This document shows, in pieces, positions 1 to 7,652 of a stretch of DNA of 48,026 nt (position 1 is the first letter of the stretch; the number at the start of each line of letters is the position of its first letter). Origin of the DNA: JADHLJ01 sp038118725 (GTDB lineage Bacteria; Pseudomonadota; Alphaproteobacteria; Thalassobaculales; Thalassobaculaceae); assembly GCA_038118725.1 (NCBI GenBank), contig JAYOIK010000034.1, forward strand, positions 1-48,026, read 5' to 3'. Under the pieces are notes generated by a model, which saw nothing but the letters and a program-made list of their open reading frames with translations, was not told where the DNA came from and searched no databases. A program made the translations under genes and the position numbers.

Positions 1-217
1 GGGGAAGGCGCTCGGCCAGGATATTGCGGCCCGAGCCATGCGCGTCCTTGACCCAGATCTCGGTCGCGCCGGCGTTGAGCGCGCCCTCGCAGGCGGCCAC
101 CGCCTCGGCGGTCATGCGTTCACGAAACTCCGGATAGTCGCCGTGGCGCTTTGCGGCCTCGTCCCAATGGGCGATGCCGGCGGCGCCCTCGATATCGACG
201 CTGATATAGACTTTCAT
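1..217 (-). CDS. M55 D-aminopeptidase (DppA-like), 5' part, runs off the window
   Basis: The reverse strand reads from an ATG at 217 as MKVYISVDIEGAAGIAHWDE, which is the N-terminus of the DppA family of zinc D-aminopeptidases (MEROPS M55). The metal-binding SxDxEG segment is present at residues 6-11, and a KDAHGSG segment (about residues 60-66) matches the next conserved metal-ligand block. Family members release N-terminal D-amino acids from D-amino-acid peptides, probably peptidoglycan fragments, in the cytoplasm. Only about 72 codons lie inside the window; the rest is beyond base 1. The LysR regulator gene just upstream is on the same strand with only about 40 bases between, so the two may be co-transcribed. 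The family call is firm; the physiological substrate is not known from this sequence. Confidence 0.85.
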   Translation of the reverse strand, partial: MKVYISVDIEGAAGIAHWDEAAKRHGDYPEFRERMTAEAVAACEGALNAGATEIWVKDAHGSGRNILAERLP

Positions 218-259
218 GATGCTGGATATCCCGGACGGAAATCTGACGCGGGCGGCAGG

Positions 260-1153
260 CTACGCAAGTTTCCCGACATTCGCGAGCCCATGGGCGCGGC
301 GGGTAATCCAGCGGTGAAATACCTGAAACGCCGGTTCAGCCAGGCGGTTCGCCCGATGCACGAGATACCATTGCGACCCCTTGGGGATGGAAAGCGGGAA
401 GGGCGCTACCAGACGGCCGGCGGCGAGGTCGTCATCGACATAGGGCCGGATACCCATGGCCACGCCGACCCCGTCAAGCGCGGCTTGTATGGCCTGGCCG
501 TAATATCCGAGTTCGGGGCCATAGCTGAACGGCGCCTCGGCCTTCGCCGCCTCCAGCCAGCGCGGCCAATCCTCCGGCGCGTGTTGAACCCGGATCAGAC
601 TCTCCGCCGACAGATCCGTGGGAGCTTCCAGGCGTTCGGCTATCGCCGGCGTGCACACGGGCAACAGATCCGCGGCAACCAGCGGTTCCGCCACCAGGCC
701 CGGCCAGCGTCCGTCGCCGAGACTAATCCCGCAGGTCCATTTGTCGGAAAAAGGCGCGGTAATGCCGCCGGTTGTGATGTGAACGTCGATTTCCGGGTGC
801 TCGGCGCGAAAATCCGCGAGCCTCGGGATCAGCCAACGGATCGCGAAGGTCGGGCCGACGTCGACTGTCAGGGTCGGTGGACCTGCATCCGCCGTGACCT
901 CGGCGGTGAGCGCGGCCAGCGCGTCGAGGATCGGGGCGAGGCCGGTGCTGTAGCGTTCTCCGATGGCGGTCAATTCAAGCCCGTTGGCGCGGCGATGAAA
1001 CAGCGGGACACCCATCCGCTCTTCCAGCAACTTGACCATGCGGCTGATCGCCGGGGGGGTGACGTGCAATTCCTCGGCCGCCTTGGCGAAACCGCCATGT
1101 CGCGCCGCGGCCTCGAAGGCCCGAACCCCGTTCAGGAGGGGAAGGTCGCGCAT
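260..1153 (-). CDS. LysR-family transcriptional regulator, GcvA type
   Basis: A 297-residue protein. The N-terminal winged helix-turn-helix (about residues 5-65) contains LNGVRAFEAAARHGGF and AEELHVTPPAISRMVKLLEE, very close to the GcvA subgroup consensus; the rest is a periplasmic-binding-like effector domain. The open frame extends upstream to 1402, but the ATG at 1153 is chosen because the sequence before it is a histidine- and arginine-rich shadow of the opposite-strand permease gene, and family members begin with this M-x-x-LP-x-LN pattern. It lies upstream of and on the same strand as the M55 peptidase gene and diverges from the TSUP permease gene at 1259, so either could be a target. 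The effector cannot be told from sequence. Confidence 0.88.
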   Translation of the reverse strand: MRDLPLLNGVRAFEAAARHGGFAKAAEELHVTPPAISRMVKLLEERMGVPLFHRRANGLELTAIGERYSTGLAPILDALAALTAEVTADAGPPTLTVDVGPTFAIRWLIPRLADFRAEHPEIDVHITTGGITAPFSDKWTCGISLGDGRWPGLVAEPLVAADLLPVCTPAIAERLEAPTDLSAESLIRVQHAPEDWPRWLEAAKAEAPFSYGPELGYYGQAIQAALDGVGVAMGIRPYVDDDLAAGRLVAPFPLSIPKGSQWYLVHRANRLAEPAFQVFHRWITRRAHGLANVGKLA

Positions 1154-1258
1154 TTTACCATAAAAAATTCTTAGTCTATGGCCAAGATAACGCGTTTTGC
1201 CCTCGGACGCCAGAAAGCGCAGCCTACGGATGTGAATCACCGGGGGGAGGGCGCGGTC

Positions 1259-2001
1259 ATGTCCATGGAACTGATGATCATCATATCGGCGGCGATGGTG
1301 GCGACGGGGTTCTTGTCCGGGGTGTTTGGCATGGCCGGCGGGCTGGTGCTGATAGGGTTTCTGCTGTTCGTGATGCCGGTGCCCGAGGCAATGGCCCTGC
1401 ACGCGATCACCCAGATCGCCTCGAACCTTTGGCGAGCCTTGCTTTGGTGGCGGGCGGCGGTAATGCGGATCGTGCTCGCCTACATCCTTGGCTGTCTGCT
1501 GGCCCTTGGAATCTGGAGCCTGATCCTGTTCGTGCCCGACCCGGCGGTGGCGCTGTTGTTTCTCGGCGTGACGCCTTTTCTCGGACAGCTTGCGACCCGG
1601 TGGATCGCGCTTGACCCGGCGAACCCCCGCCAGGGCGTCTTCTACGGCGGGCTCTGCATGTCGCTGATGATGCTGACCGGGGTCGCGGGGCCGGTTCTGG
1701 ATCAGTTTTTCTTGGCCGAAAGCTCGACCGCCGGCAGATCGTCGCCACCAAGGGATTCTGTCAGATATTCGGCCACGGGGTGAAGCTGGTCTATTTCGGC
1801 GGCATCGTCACCCAAGCCGCGTCGTTGGACCTGCTCCTGATCGGCCTTGCCGTCGTCGCCTCATTCGCCGGGACCGCGCTATCCAAGAAAGTGCTGGAGG
1901 CGATGAGCGACGCCCAATTCAAGCGCTGGGCCGGCGTGCTGACGATGACCATCGCCGGGTACTACGTGATCCACGGCGGGTATCTGGTGGCTCAGGGTTG
2001 A
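1259..2001 (+). pseudogene. TSUP (TauE/SafE) membrane permease, interrupted by a frameshift
   Basis: The first frame (ATG 1259 after a GGGGGGAGG ribosome site) encodes several hydrophobic helices including GFLSGVFGMAGGLVLIGFLL, the N-terminal repeat of the TSUP/TauE/SafE permease family (DUF81; sulfite, sulfoacetate or other organic anion transport). It goes out of frame near 1718-1725 and ends at 1783. From 1723 the other frame continues the family sequence (LDRRQIVATKGFCQIFGHG, then KLVYFGG) to the stop at 2001. Restoring about one base in the AAAGCTC stretch would give a normal length of about 247 residues. A GTG at 1780 could start the second piece, but a half-permease is unlikely to work. 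Either a real lesion or a one-base assembly error. Confidence 0.82.
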
Positions 2002-2054
2002 TGACGCCCGAGGATCGGTGGCGGTAAGCTTGTTGAAGTGCAAGGGAGATGATC

Positions 2055-2288
2055 ATGACCGACCCCAAGGAACCCCTGATCCTGGATCTCGTCGCATGGG
2101 TGGCCGATAGCCCGAAACCCTATTTGGACGTCATGGATGCCTGGCGCACCTCCTGTCCCCGGCTCACGGTCTGGGAAGACGCGGTTGACCGTGGCTTGGT
2201 GCGCCGCGACCCCATGCCCGGCGGTGGCTTCCAGGTCGTCGCCAGCGCGGCGGGGCTTGAAGCACTTCGCCGGGACGGCCGCGTTTAA
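2055..2288 (+). CDS. small conserved hypothetical protein (77 aa)
   Basis: A 77-residue soluble, acidic protein with a tryptophan-containing core, LVAWVADSPKPYLDVMDAWR followed by PRLTVWEDAVDRGLV. I recall similar short proteins of unknown function in other alphaproteobacteria, with the arrangement DAWRTSCPRLTVWEDA strongly conserved; the helical pattern and the closing LEALRRDGR could fit a small winged-helix fold, but no function can be assigned. The second ATG (2055) is preferred to the one at 2049 because AAGGGAG at about 2042-2048 lies at the usual distance from it. It follows the broken permease by about 50 bases on the same strand and ends before a bidirectional terminator. Confidence 0.72.
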   Translation: MTDPKEPLILDLVAWVADSPKPYLDVMDAWRTSCPRLTVWEDAVDRGLVRRDPMPGGGFQVVASAAGLEALRRDGRV

Positions 2289-2338
2289 GGCGATCCCATC
2301 GCCGAAACCGGTCGACCCGAAAGATCGGCGATAACGAA

Positions 2339-2364
2339 AAACGGCGACCCGAGGGCCGCCGTTT
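2339..2364. terminator. bidirectional intrinsic terminator between convergent genes
   Basis: Two 12-base arms (2339-2350 and 2353-2364, AAACGGCGACCC and GGGCCGCCGTTT) form a long GC-rich hairpin with one G-T-type mismatch and a tight loop. The flanks are A-rich on the left and end in TTT on both strands, as expected for a terminator that works in both directions. It sits between the convergent small genes at 2055 and 2744. Confidence 0.75.
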
Positions 2365-2387
2365 AACCTATTCGTTGGGCGTTCACC

Positions 2388-2744
2388 TTATACGGCGATA
2401 TCCAGCTGTGTGCCGCGATTTGGATCAAACGGCGTCGGCAGCTGCTGATCCTGGCTGGCCAACTCGTTTCTAATTTCCGACTGCTGATCGCCGCCGTCAT
2501 CCTCGGCGCCGGCCGCGGTCACTTGGTTCACATTGGCGGCGGTTGCCGTCTGCACCGCCCCGCCGGCTTGATCCTCGCCGACCGCCGGTTGCACGGCGGC
2601 CGCGCGCTGTTCCGCGCGATCGATATCGGCGCCGCGATTGAATTCGTCCTGCTCTTCATTTTGCAGGCCGGCGACCGAGTTACCCGGCCCGAGGCCGCGG
2701 ATGCTGGCGGTTCCCGCCGGATCAATCTGACCAATGGCTGCCAT
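2388..2744 (-). CDS. hypothetical protein, alanine- and glutamine-rich (118 aa)
   Basis: A 118-residue, low-complexity, acidic protein starting MAAIGQIDPAGTASIRGL and ending PNRGTQLDIAV. The ATG at 2744 is preferred over a TTG at 2777 because a GGAG lies at good distance upstream. There is no signal peptide or membrane helix. Proteins with this build (disordered Ala/Gln/Asp-rich body, closing PxRGxxLDI motif) occur in alphaproteobacteria without known function. It is probably a real gene because the frame is open, has its own ribosome site and ends at a bidirectional terminator, but codon-level support is modest. No function is proposed. Confidence 0.55.
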   Translation of the reverse strand: MAAIGQIDPAGTASIRGLGPGNSVAGLQNEEQDEFNRGADIDRAEQRAAAVQPAVGEDQAGGAVQTATAANVNQVTAAGAEDDGGDQQSEIRNELASQDQQLPTPFDPNRGTQLDIAV

Positions 2745-2835
2745 GTGCTCTACTCCGAGCTGAATACGTTCCTTCAAATTTAGCCGTTTGGTGGCGCTAT
2801 TTCAATGGGATTCGCCATCGACCATCCTCACGTGA

Positions 2836-3606
2836 TCAGGATGAGCGCTCCGACAGGAACGCGCGCATGTGAAACGCGGCTTGCTCGGTGCCGGGATAGG
2901 CCGCTTTTCCCACCGGACAGGCATGCCGGGCCAGACATCCCCGGCCCATGCAGGTTTTCCCCTCCTGGGTGGCCAAATGCGCGGCGCATTCGTCGACAAG
3001 ATATTGATTCCGCTTGAAAGCATGCACCGGGCAGGCGGATAGGCAGGGCTTGTCCACGCATTGATCACACGGGCTTGCCACCGACTCGTGGTGGGGAAAC
3101 GCGATCTCGGTCGGAAGTAGTAGGGCGCCACGATAGCCGTGCCAAAGCCCCCATTCGGGATGGATCAAAATTCCGAGAGGTGATGCAGATACCGGCTCGG
3201 CCCGCATCGCCCAGCGCTGGAACGGCGCGAAGGGCGGGCCGTCCGACGGCATCACGACATCGGCGTCGTGGCGCTCGGCGACACGTTCCAGAACGGCGCG
3301 GCTCCATCCGTCGAGAGGGTTGGGGCCGGAAGGTGCTCGTCGGTTGAACACTTTCCACATGCCGGCGCCAGCGTTTCCGACGATAACCACCGCGCGGGCC
3401 GTTCGACCATCGCGCAAGCTCGGCACGTGATCGCTTGGCCGGGGCTGGAAGCCGCCACGGGCCAGCAGGCCCGATTCGGTCAGATCCGAGGCAATCGCGT
3501 CATATCGGTCACTGCCCAGCGGTTTTCTCCCGGCGCTTTGCGATGCCGCGGTTCGTGTTTGCGTCTGTTTGCGACTTAGTGTTCCAAAGGCGACACATAT
3601 GATCAA
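2836..3606 (-). CDS. [4Fe-4S] ferredoxin-like protein of unknown role
   Basis: The C-terminal third carries a ferredoxin motif, CDQCVDKPCLSACPVHAF, with cysteines at about 180, 183, 188 and 192, and a second cysteine set (C219, C224, C230) in MGRGCLARHACPVG. Before it lies RWAMRAEPVSASPLGILIHP, which together with the cysteine pattern recalls the C-terminal part of epoxyqueuosine-reductase-like proteins, though the corrin-binding half is absent. I remember similar 210-230 residue alphaproteobacterial proteins whose start lies near the RYDAIASDL segment (residue 34). No ATG exists in the first 82 codons: the longest frame starts at a TTG (3606), and the likely true start region has only a CTG (codon 30). 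The start is therefore unsure and may be damaged. It diverges from the GlxA-family regulator. Confidence 0.7.
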   Translation of the reverse strand: MIICVAFGTLSRKQTQTRTAASQSAGRKPLGSDRYDAIASDLTESGLLARGGFQPRPSDHVPSLRDGRTARAVVIVGNAGAGMWKVFNRRAPSGPNPLDGWSRAVLERVAERHDADVVMPSDGPPFAPFQRWAMRAEPVSASPLGILIHPEWGLWHGYRGALLLPTEIAFPHHESVASPCDQCVDKPCLSACPVHAFKRNQYLVDECAAHLATQEGKTCMGRGCLARHACPVGKAAYPGTEQAAFHMRAFLSERSS

Positions 3607-3610
3607 GACA

Positions 3611-3702
3611 TGGTCGCATTTTTGTCATATGGATGAAGTATTTATATGGTCATCCGCGCGATTTTCGTTCTAACCTATTCCCGTCAGGTGGTGGTCGCAT
3701 TT
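3611..3702. promoter_or_regulatory. direct repeat TGGTCGCATTT in divergent control region
   Basis: The 176-base gap between the ferredoxin-like gene (reverse) and the GlxA-family regulator (forward) holds two identical 11-base copies of TGGTCGCATTT at 3611-3621 and 3692-3702, both followed within a few bases by TCAT. AraC-type activators bind direct repeats, so these are candidate operators of the adjacent regulator. The region is AT-richer than its surroundings; no single clear -35/-10 pair stands out. Confidence 0.4.
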
Positions 3703-3782
3703 ATCATCGCCTCCGCTTAACGATTACGCGGTAAAAGTCGGGACGTTGTTCGCGGCGTCCTGCCATTAGAGAAATCCGCTGG

Positions 3783-4790
3783 ATGTTCGAAGATCCCGGC
3801 GACGCCCCCCTTCAGATAGATTTCGTGCTGGTCCCGAATTTTTCGATGATGGCCTTCACCTCGGCGGTGGAGCCGTTGCGCTCGGCGAACCGGTTGGCCG
3901 GGCGCGCGCTCTACCAATGGCGTATCCTCAGCCGGGATGGCGACCCGGTCGCGGCGAGCAACGGGATCGAGGTGGTTACCTCCGGCTCCATCGCCTCGGT
4001 GGAGCGCTCAAAGGTCACCCTGCTTGTCTCCGGAATAGACGTGCAGCTCTACGAGGACGAGCGGATCTTCGCCTTCATGCGGCGCATGGCGCGTCAGGGC
4101 GCGGTGATCGGCGCGCTCTGCACCGGCTCGCACCTCCTGGCGCGGGCGGGATTGCTGGATAACCGGCGCTGCACCATCCACTGGGAAAATCTCGGCGGTT
4201 TCGTCGAGGAGTTTCCGGAGATCGAGGTCTCCTCGGATATCTACGAGATCGACCGTGACCGGGTGACCTGTTCGGGCGGGACAGCGGCGCTGGACATGAT
4301 GCTGCACCTGATCGGCCGGCAGCATGGCCAGGCCATCGCGAATGATGTCTCGGAGCAGTTCATCCACGATCGCATCCGCGAGCCTCACGACCATCAGCGG
4401 ATGGAGTTGCGCGCCCGCCTCGGGGTCAGTCATCCGAAACTGATCGCCGTGATCAGCGATATGGAAGGTAATCTCGAGGAGCCGCTGAGCCAAACCGAAC
4501 TGGCGCAGCGGGCCAATCTGTCGACCCGTCAATTGGAACGTCTGTTCCGCAAATATCTCGGCGCGACGCCGACCCGATACTACCTCAACCTGCGTCTACA
4601 GCGCGCGCGACAGCTGTTGCTGCAGACGACAATGTCGATCCTGTCGGTGGCTCTGGCCTGCGGTTTCGTGTCGGCCAGTCATTTCTCAAAATGTTATCGC
4701 GAGTGTTTCGGCAAAACCCCGCGCGCCGAACGCGCCGTTCGTCATGGGACGCCGGGCTCGGTTACAGAGGACGCGGTGGCGACGGGCTGA
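3783..4790 (+). CDS. GlxA-family AraC transcriptional regulator (GbdR/CdhR-like)
   Basis: A 335-residue activator with an N-terminal DJ-1/PfpI amidotransferase-like domain (about 10-185; GALCTGSHLLARAGLL around residue 110 and the CSGGTAALDMMLHLIG segment) and a C-terminal AraC double helix-turn-helix (about 215-320; LSTRQLERLFRKYLGATP, then SVALACGFVSASHFSKCYRE). The whole protein matches the GbdR/CdhR branch, which senses glycine betaine, dimethylglycine or carnitine and turns on their catabolism. That fits a window rich in DAO-type amine oxidoreductases and a dimethylglycine-dehydrogenase-like gene, although none is adjacent. The ATG at 3783 is the first in frame. The branch assignment is by sequence pattern; the ligand is inferred. 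Confidence 0.88.
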   Translation: MFEDPGDAPLQIDFVLVPNFSMMAFTSAVEPLRSANRLAGRALYQWRILSRDGDPVAASNGIEVVTSGSIASVERSKVTLLVSGIDVQLYEDERIFAFMRRMARQGAVIGALCTGSHLLARAGLLDNRRCTIHWENLGGFVEEFPEIEVSSDIYEIDRDRVTCSGGTAALDMMLHLIGRQHGQAIANDVSEQFIHDRIREPHDHQRMELRARLGVSHPKLIAVISDMEGNLEEPLSQTELAQRANLSTRQLERLFRKYLGATPTRYYLNLRLQRARQLLLQTTMSILSVALACGFVSASHFSKCYRECFGKTPRAERAVRHGTPGSVTEDAVATG

Positions 4791-4811
4791 CGCCCGCGCG
4801 GCTTGAAGGCT

Positions 4812-5378
4812 TCAGGGAACCTCGGAGATCGATTCCAACTGGCTTTCGGGCGAGGCGGTCTGGCCGCCGGCTTTGATCACCGCCTGTTCCAGATCCCGCG
4901 CCGGGCACAGGCCCAGCAGGACCGGGTGACGCGCGGTGATGTTCTGGGAATTCCAGTGGGTCCGGTCGCGCACCTTATTGATCGTGTCCTTGGTGGTGCC
5001 GACCAGTTTGGCGACCTGGGAGTCCTTCAGTTCGGGATGATGCTTCAGCAGCCAGGCGATGGCGTCCGGCTTGTCGCCGCGCTTGGCGATGGGGACGTAT
5101 TTCGGACCCTTGTTCTTGGTCGCCGGCTTGGGCAGGTTGCTCTTCAGCATCTCCATCCGCAGATTGGGATCCTGGGAGCACCGATCGATTTCTTCGCGGG
5201 AAACCTGGCCATTGGCGACGGGATCGAAACCTTGCATGCCGGTGCTGACCTCGCCATCCGCGATCGCCTGCACCTCAAGCGCGTGCAATTGACAGAAATC
5301 AGCGATCTGCTCGAAGGTCAGGGCCGTATTGTCGATAAGCCAGACGGCGGTTGCCTTGGGCATCAGCGGTTGTGTCAT
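4812..5378 (-). CDS. trcR: TrcR/DUF1013 cell cycle transcriptional regulator
   Basis: A 188-residue protein of the alphaproteobacterial DUF1013 family, named TrcR from work on cell cycle control. Features include the N-terminal MPKATAVWLIDNTALTFEQI and ADFCQLHALEVQAIADGE, the central PKYVPIAKRGDKPDAIAWLL, and a helix-turn-helix-like segment DSQVAKLVGTTKDTINKVR followed by RTHWNSQNI. ATG 5378 is chosen over the GTG three bases upstream; AAGGAG lies just before both. A convincing promoter is 90-120 bases upstream. It converges with the GlxA-family gene and diverges from the DUF1192 gene. The family is strictly alphaproteobacterial, which supports the taxonomic call. Confidence 0.92.
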   Translation of the reverse strand: MTQPLMPKATAVWLIDNTALTFEQIADFCQLHALEVQAIADGEVSTGMQGFDPVANGQVSREEIDRCSQDPNLRMEMLKSNLPKPATKNKGPKYVPIAKRGDKPDAIAWLLKHHPELKDSQVAKLVGTTKDTINKVRDRTHWNSQNITARHPVLLGLCPARDLEQAVIKAGGQTASPESQLESISEVP

Positions 5379-5467
5379 CACCTCTCCTTTTCCGCCGTCA
5401 AGCGGCCTTCTCGTTGGCGGACCATCACGGGATCATGCTGATGGGGAAACTTTTGCCATGGCAGGGT

Positions 5468-5496
5468 TATATAAGGAAAATGTCGCGCATGTTCAA
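5468..5496 (-). promoter_or_regulatory. sigma70-type promoter for trcR
   Basis: On the reverse strand, TTGAAC (5496-5491) is followed after 17 bases by TATATA (5473-5468), with TATAAC overlapping. Transcription would begin near 5460 and give a leader of about 80 bases before the trcR ATG at 5378. Confidence 0.6.
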
Positions 5497-5558
5497 ACAC
5501 CAAACGACGTGGGCGTCGGGCCGCCCAGACGGCGCCGTCGCAACCCAGGGAGCCGATC

Positions 5559-5741
5559 ATGGATATTGAGGATCTCGAACCCCGCGATACACCCGCGAAG
5601 CCCAAGGATCTGAGCGGATGGAACATCGAGGATCTGGAGGCGTATATCGAAAACATGCGCGCGGAGATCGATCGGGCACAGGCGATGATCGACGCCAAGC
5701 GAAATTTGAGTTCCGCCGCCGACGCTCTTTTCAAGCGTTAA
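5559..5741 (+). CDS. DUF1192 family small protein
   Basis: A 60-residue acidic protein with an N-terminal DxxD-rich stretch (MDIEDLEPR), the family signature LSGWNIEDLEAYIENMRAEI, and a C-terminal amphipathic helix ending in SAADALFKR. This is the short DUF1192 family found across alphaproteobacteria, predicted to form a helical hairpin or coiled coil; no function is known. ATG 5559 follows GGGAG at a normal distance. It is followed after about 50 bases by the MaoC gene on the same strand. Confidence 0.88.
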   Translation: MDIEDLEPRDTPAKPKDLSGWNIEDLEAYIENMRAEIDRAQAMIDAKRNLSSAADALFKR

Positions 5742-5789
5742 TCCCGACGCTATTCAGGGCGCCGCGTAGAGGTAACAGAGAACGAGCCA

Positions 5790-6251
5790 ATGCAAGAGTC
5801 GGTGTATTTCGAGGATCTGTCGGTGGGCGATGTGTTCGGTAGCGCGTCGAAAACCATTACCGAAAGCGAGATCATTGATTTCGCGTGGAAATATGATCCA
5901 CAGCCGTTTCACATCAGCAAACCCGACGCCGAGGCGTCGATGTTCGGTGGGCTGATCTCAAGCGGCTTCATGACCATCGCGACCACCTTTCGGCTGTTCT
6001 ATCAATCCAATGCCTTCAAGGAGACCGGCGCCGGCGCCCATGGCATCGACAATATCCGCTGGATCAAGCCGGTGCGCCCGGGAGACACCATCCGGGCGAC
6101 AATGGAGGTCCTGGCGCTCAAGGAATCCAAATCACGGCCGGAAATCGGCAATGTCCTGGTCCGCACCTCGACGCTGAATCAAGACGACGAGGTCGTCATG
6201 ACGATGGAAACCCCCTGGATCGTCAAGCGTCGCCCCGTCCCGGAGGTTTGA
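5790..6251 (+). CDS. MaoC-like (R)-specific hydratase, single hot-dog domain
   Basis: A 153-residue hot-dog fold protein. The hydratase motif is clear: YDPQPFHISKPDAEAS with the catalytic aspartate (D36) and histidine (H41), then FGGLISSGFMTIATTFRLF and the closing beta strands PVRPGDTIRATMEVL. Family members hydrate trans-2-enoyl-CoA to (R)-3-hydroxyacyl-CoA or act in related acyl-CoA chemistry in the cytosol. The size is normal for a one-domain MaoC protein. It stands between the DUF1192 gene and the efflux operon with no pathway neighbours, so the substrate is open. Confidence 0.85.
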   Translation: MQESVYFEDLSVGDVFGSASKTITESEIIDFAWKYDPQPFHISKPDAEASMFGGLISSGFMTIATTFRLFYQSNAFKETGAGAHGIDNIRWIKPVRPGDTIRATMEVLALKESKSRPEIGNVLVRTSTLNQDDEVVMTMETPWIVKRRPVPEV

Positions 6252-6302
6252 CGTGGCGGCCGGTGATTTGGGGCGCATTGCCGCGGGTGAAGGCTTTCGG
6301 CT

Positions 6303-6331
6303 TTGGCGGGACGCCGCAACAGGCGTAGACT
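6303..6331 (+). promoter_or_regulatory. possible promoter for the emrAB-type operon
   Basis: TTGGCG (6303-6308), a 17-base spacer and TAGACT (6326-6331) make a plausible but imperfect promoter about 65 bases upstream of the small leader ORF. The match is moderate and no transcript data are available. Confidence 0.3.
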
Positions 6332-6396
6332 TTACGTTAATATCCAAGTGGTAGAGTGCTGGTGATTGCCTTGCGCGATTGCTTAAGGAGATATTC

Positions 6397-6456
6397 ATGG
6401 CGAACCGCGCGCTATCCTTGATATCCGGTCAAGAAGGAGATCGCGGGCTCGTATAG
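6397..6456 (+). CDS. possible 19-codon leader peptide upstream of emrA
   Basis: An ATG at 6397 preceded by a near-ideal AAGGAG (6385-6390) opens a short frame, MANRALSLISGQEGDRGLV, that stops with TAG at 6454-6456. The efflux subunit gene starts only 8 bases later at 6465 and has no ribosome site close to its own ATG (the nearest AAGGAG is about 26 bases away inside this ORF). That arrangement suggests translational coupling: ribosomes finishing the short ORF would re-initiate on emrA. It may alternatively be a chance frame. Nothing is known of a peptide with this sequence. Confidence 0.4.
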   Translation: MANRALSLISGQEGDRGLV

Positions 6457-6464
6457 CCTGTGTC

Positions 6465-7652
6465 ATGAACCAGCTCGCCCCAAAGAAAGACCAGGCCATT
6501 GAAGCCCCGGCGAGCGAGCCGGCGCCGCCGCCGCGTCGTGGTCGTCGGTTGTTCGCCGTCGCGCGCGCGATATTGCTGCTCACGCTCTTGGCGGCGATGG
6601 TCGCTTGGGCCGTGCAATGGGTCAGGACTTCGGTCCTTTTCGTGCACGAGACCGACGCGCGGATCATGGCTGATCTTGTCTCCGTCAGCAGTGAGGTGGA
6701 CGGCCGTCTCACCGATTTGCGGGTCGGCGAGGGGGATCGCGTGACCAAGGGCCAGACCTTGGCGGTTATCGACGCCCGGTCCGTCGCCATGGCGCTGGAC
6801 GAAACCAAGGCGGAGCGTGAAACCGCTTGGGCGGAATTGGCGCGGGTCGAGGCCGAGACCCGCATGATCACTCAACAGACCGAAACCCGGATCAAGAGCG
6901 AACGCTCCAGACTGTCGGTCACGCAAGCGAACCAGTCCGTTTTCGCGCATGAACTCGGTTTCGCGGAAAACGACTTCCGGCGCATCGAGAAACTCGCGAA
7001 ATCGGGGGCGGTCTCCACGTCCCGCCTGGAGCGGGCGCGCACGGATTTCCTGAAGGCGCGCCAGGAACTGCGGAAAGCCGAGGCCGAGGTCACCACCGCG
7101 CAGGCGCGGCTCGACGAGGCGCTGGCCGATCGGGCCCGCCTTATGGTCAAGAAAGCCGAGCACGTGGAACTGGAAGCGCGTCTGGCGGAAATCGAAGCGC
7201 GGATCGCGCGGCAAAATGTCGATCTCGCGGACCGTACGATCGTAAGCCCGATCAACGGGGTGGTTGGTCAGACCTTCGCCAAGACGGGTGAGTATCTGTC
7301 GGAGGGCAAGCGGATTCTCGTGCTCCACGACCCGGATCGGATCTGGGTTGAATCCAATATCCGCGAGACCGAGGTCGGGCGCCTCGAGGTCGGGCAGCCG
7401 GTTCGCGTCGAGGTGGATGCCTATCCCGACATGGCCTTTGAGGGCCGGGTCGCGCGGATCGGAGACGCCGCGACCAGTCAGTTCGCGCTATTGCCCAGGA
7501 TCAACGATTCAGGAACCTTCACCAAGGTTACCCAGCGCATCGAGGTCCGCATCGATTTGGAACCGAGTGAAGCGTCGCTCAAGCCGGGAATGATGGTTGA
7601 GATCTTCGTTGATGACGGGGCCGGCGGCGGGTTCTGGTCATGGCTTCGGTAG
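6465..7652 (+). CDS. emrA: HlyD/EmrA-family membrane fusion protein
   Basis: A 395-residue periplasmic adaptor. A short proline-rich cytoplasmic tail precedes one membrane helix (about 33-53), then the first biotinyl-lipoyl half (VSSEVDGRLTDLRVGEGDRV), a long alpha-helical hairpin with heptad-like charged sequence (about 105-250), the second lipoyl half (DRTIVSPINGVVGQTFAKTG) and the beta-barrel domain (VWVES-type IWVESNIRETEVGRLEVGQP). This is the EmrA/HlyD form that pairs with 14-helix MFS exporters. The gene overlaps the start of the transporter gene by 13 bases, so the two are co-translated. Export substrates (hydrophobic compounds, uncouplers, drugs or fatty acids in known relatives) cannot be told. 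Confidence 0.88.
   Translation: MNQLAPKKDQAIEAPASEPAPPPRRGRRLFAVARAILLLTLLAAMVAWAVQWVRTSVLFVHETDARIMADLVSVSSEVDGRLTDLRVGEGDRVTKGQTLAVIDARSVAMALDETKAERETAWAELARVEAETRMITQQTETRIKSERSRLSVTQANQSVFAHELGFAENDFRRIEKLAKSGAVSTSRLERARTDFLKARQELRKAEAEVTTAQARLDEALADRARLMVKKAEHVELEARLAEIEARIARQNVDLADRTIVSPINGVVGQTFAKTGEYLSEGKRILVLHDPDRIWVESNIRETEVGRLEVGQPVRVEVDAYPDMAFEGRVARIGDAATSQFALLPRINDSGTFTKVTQRIEVRIDLEPSEASLKPGMMVEIFVDDGAGGGFWSWLR

Noticed and set aside
38..1174. 378-codon forward frame opposite the LysR gene
   Set aside because: Shadow of the LysR regulator; no ribosome site or family sequence.
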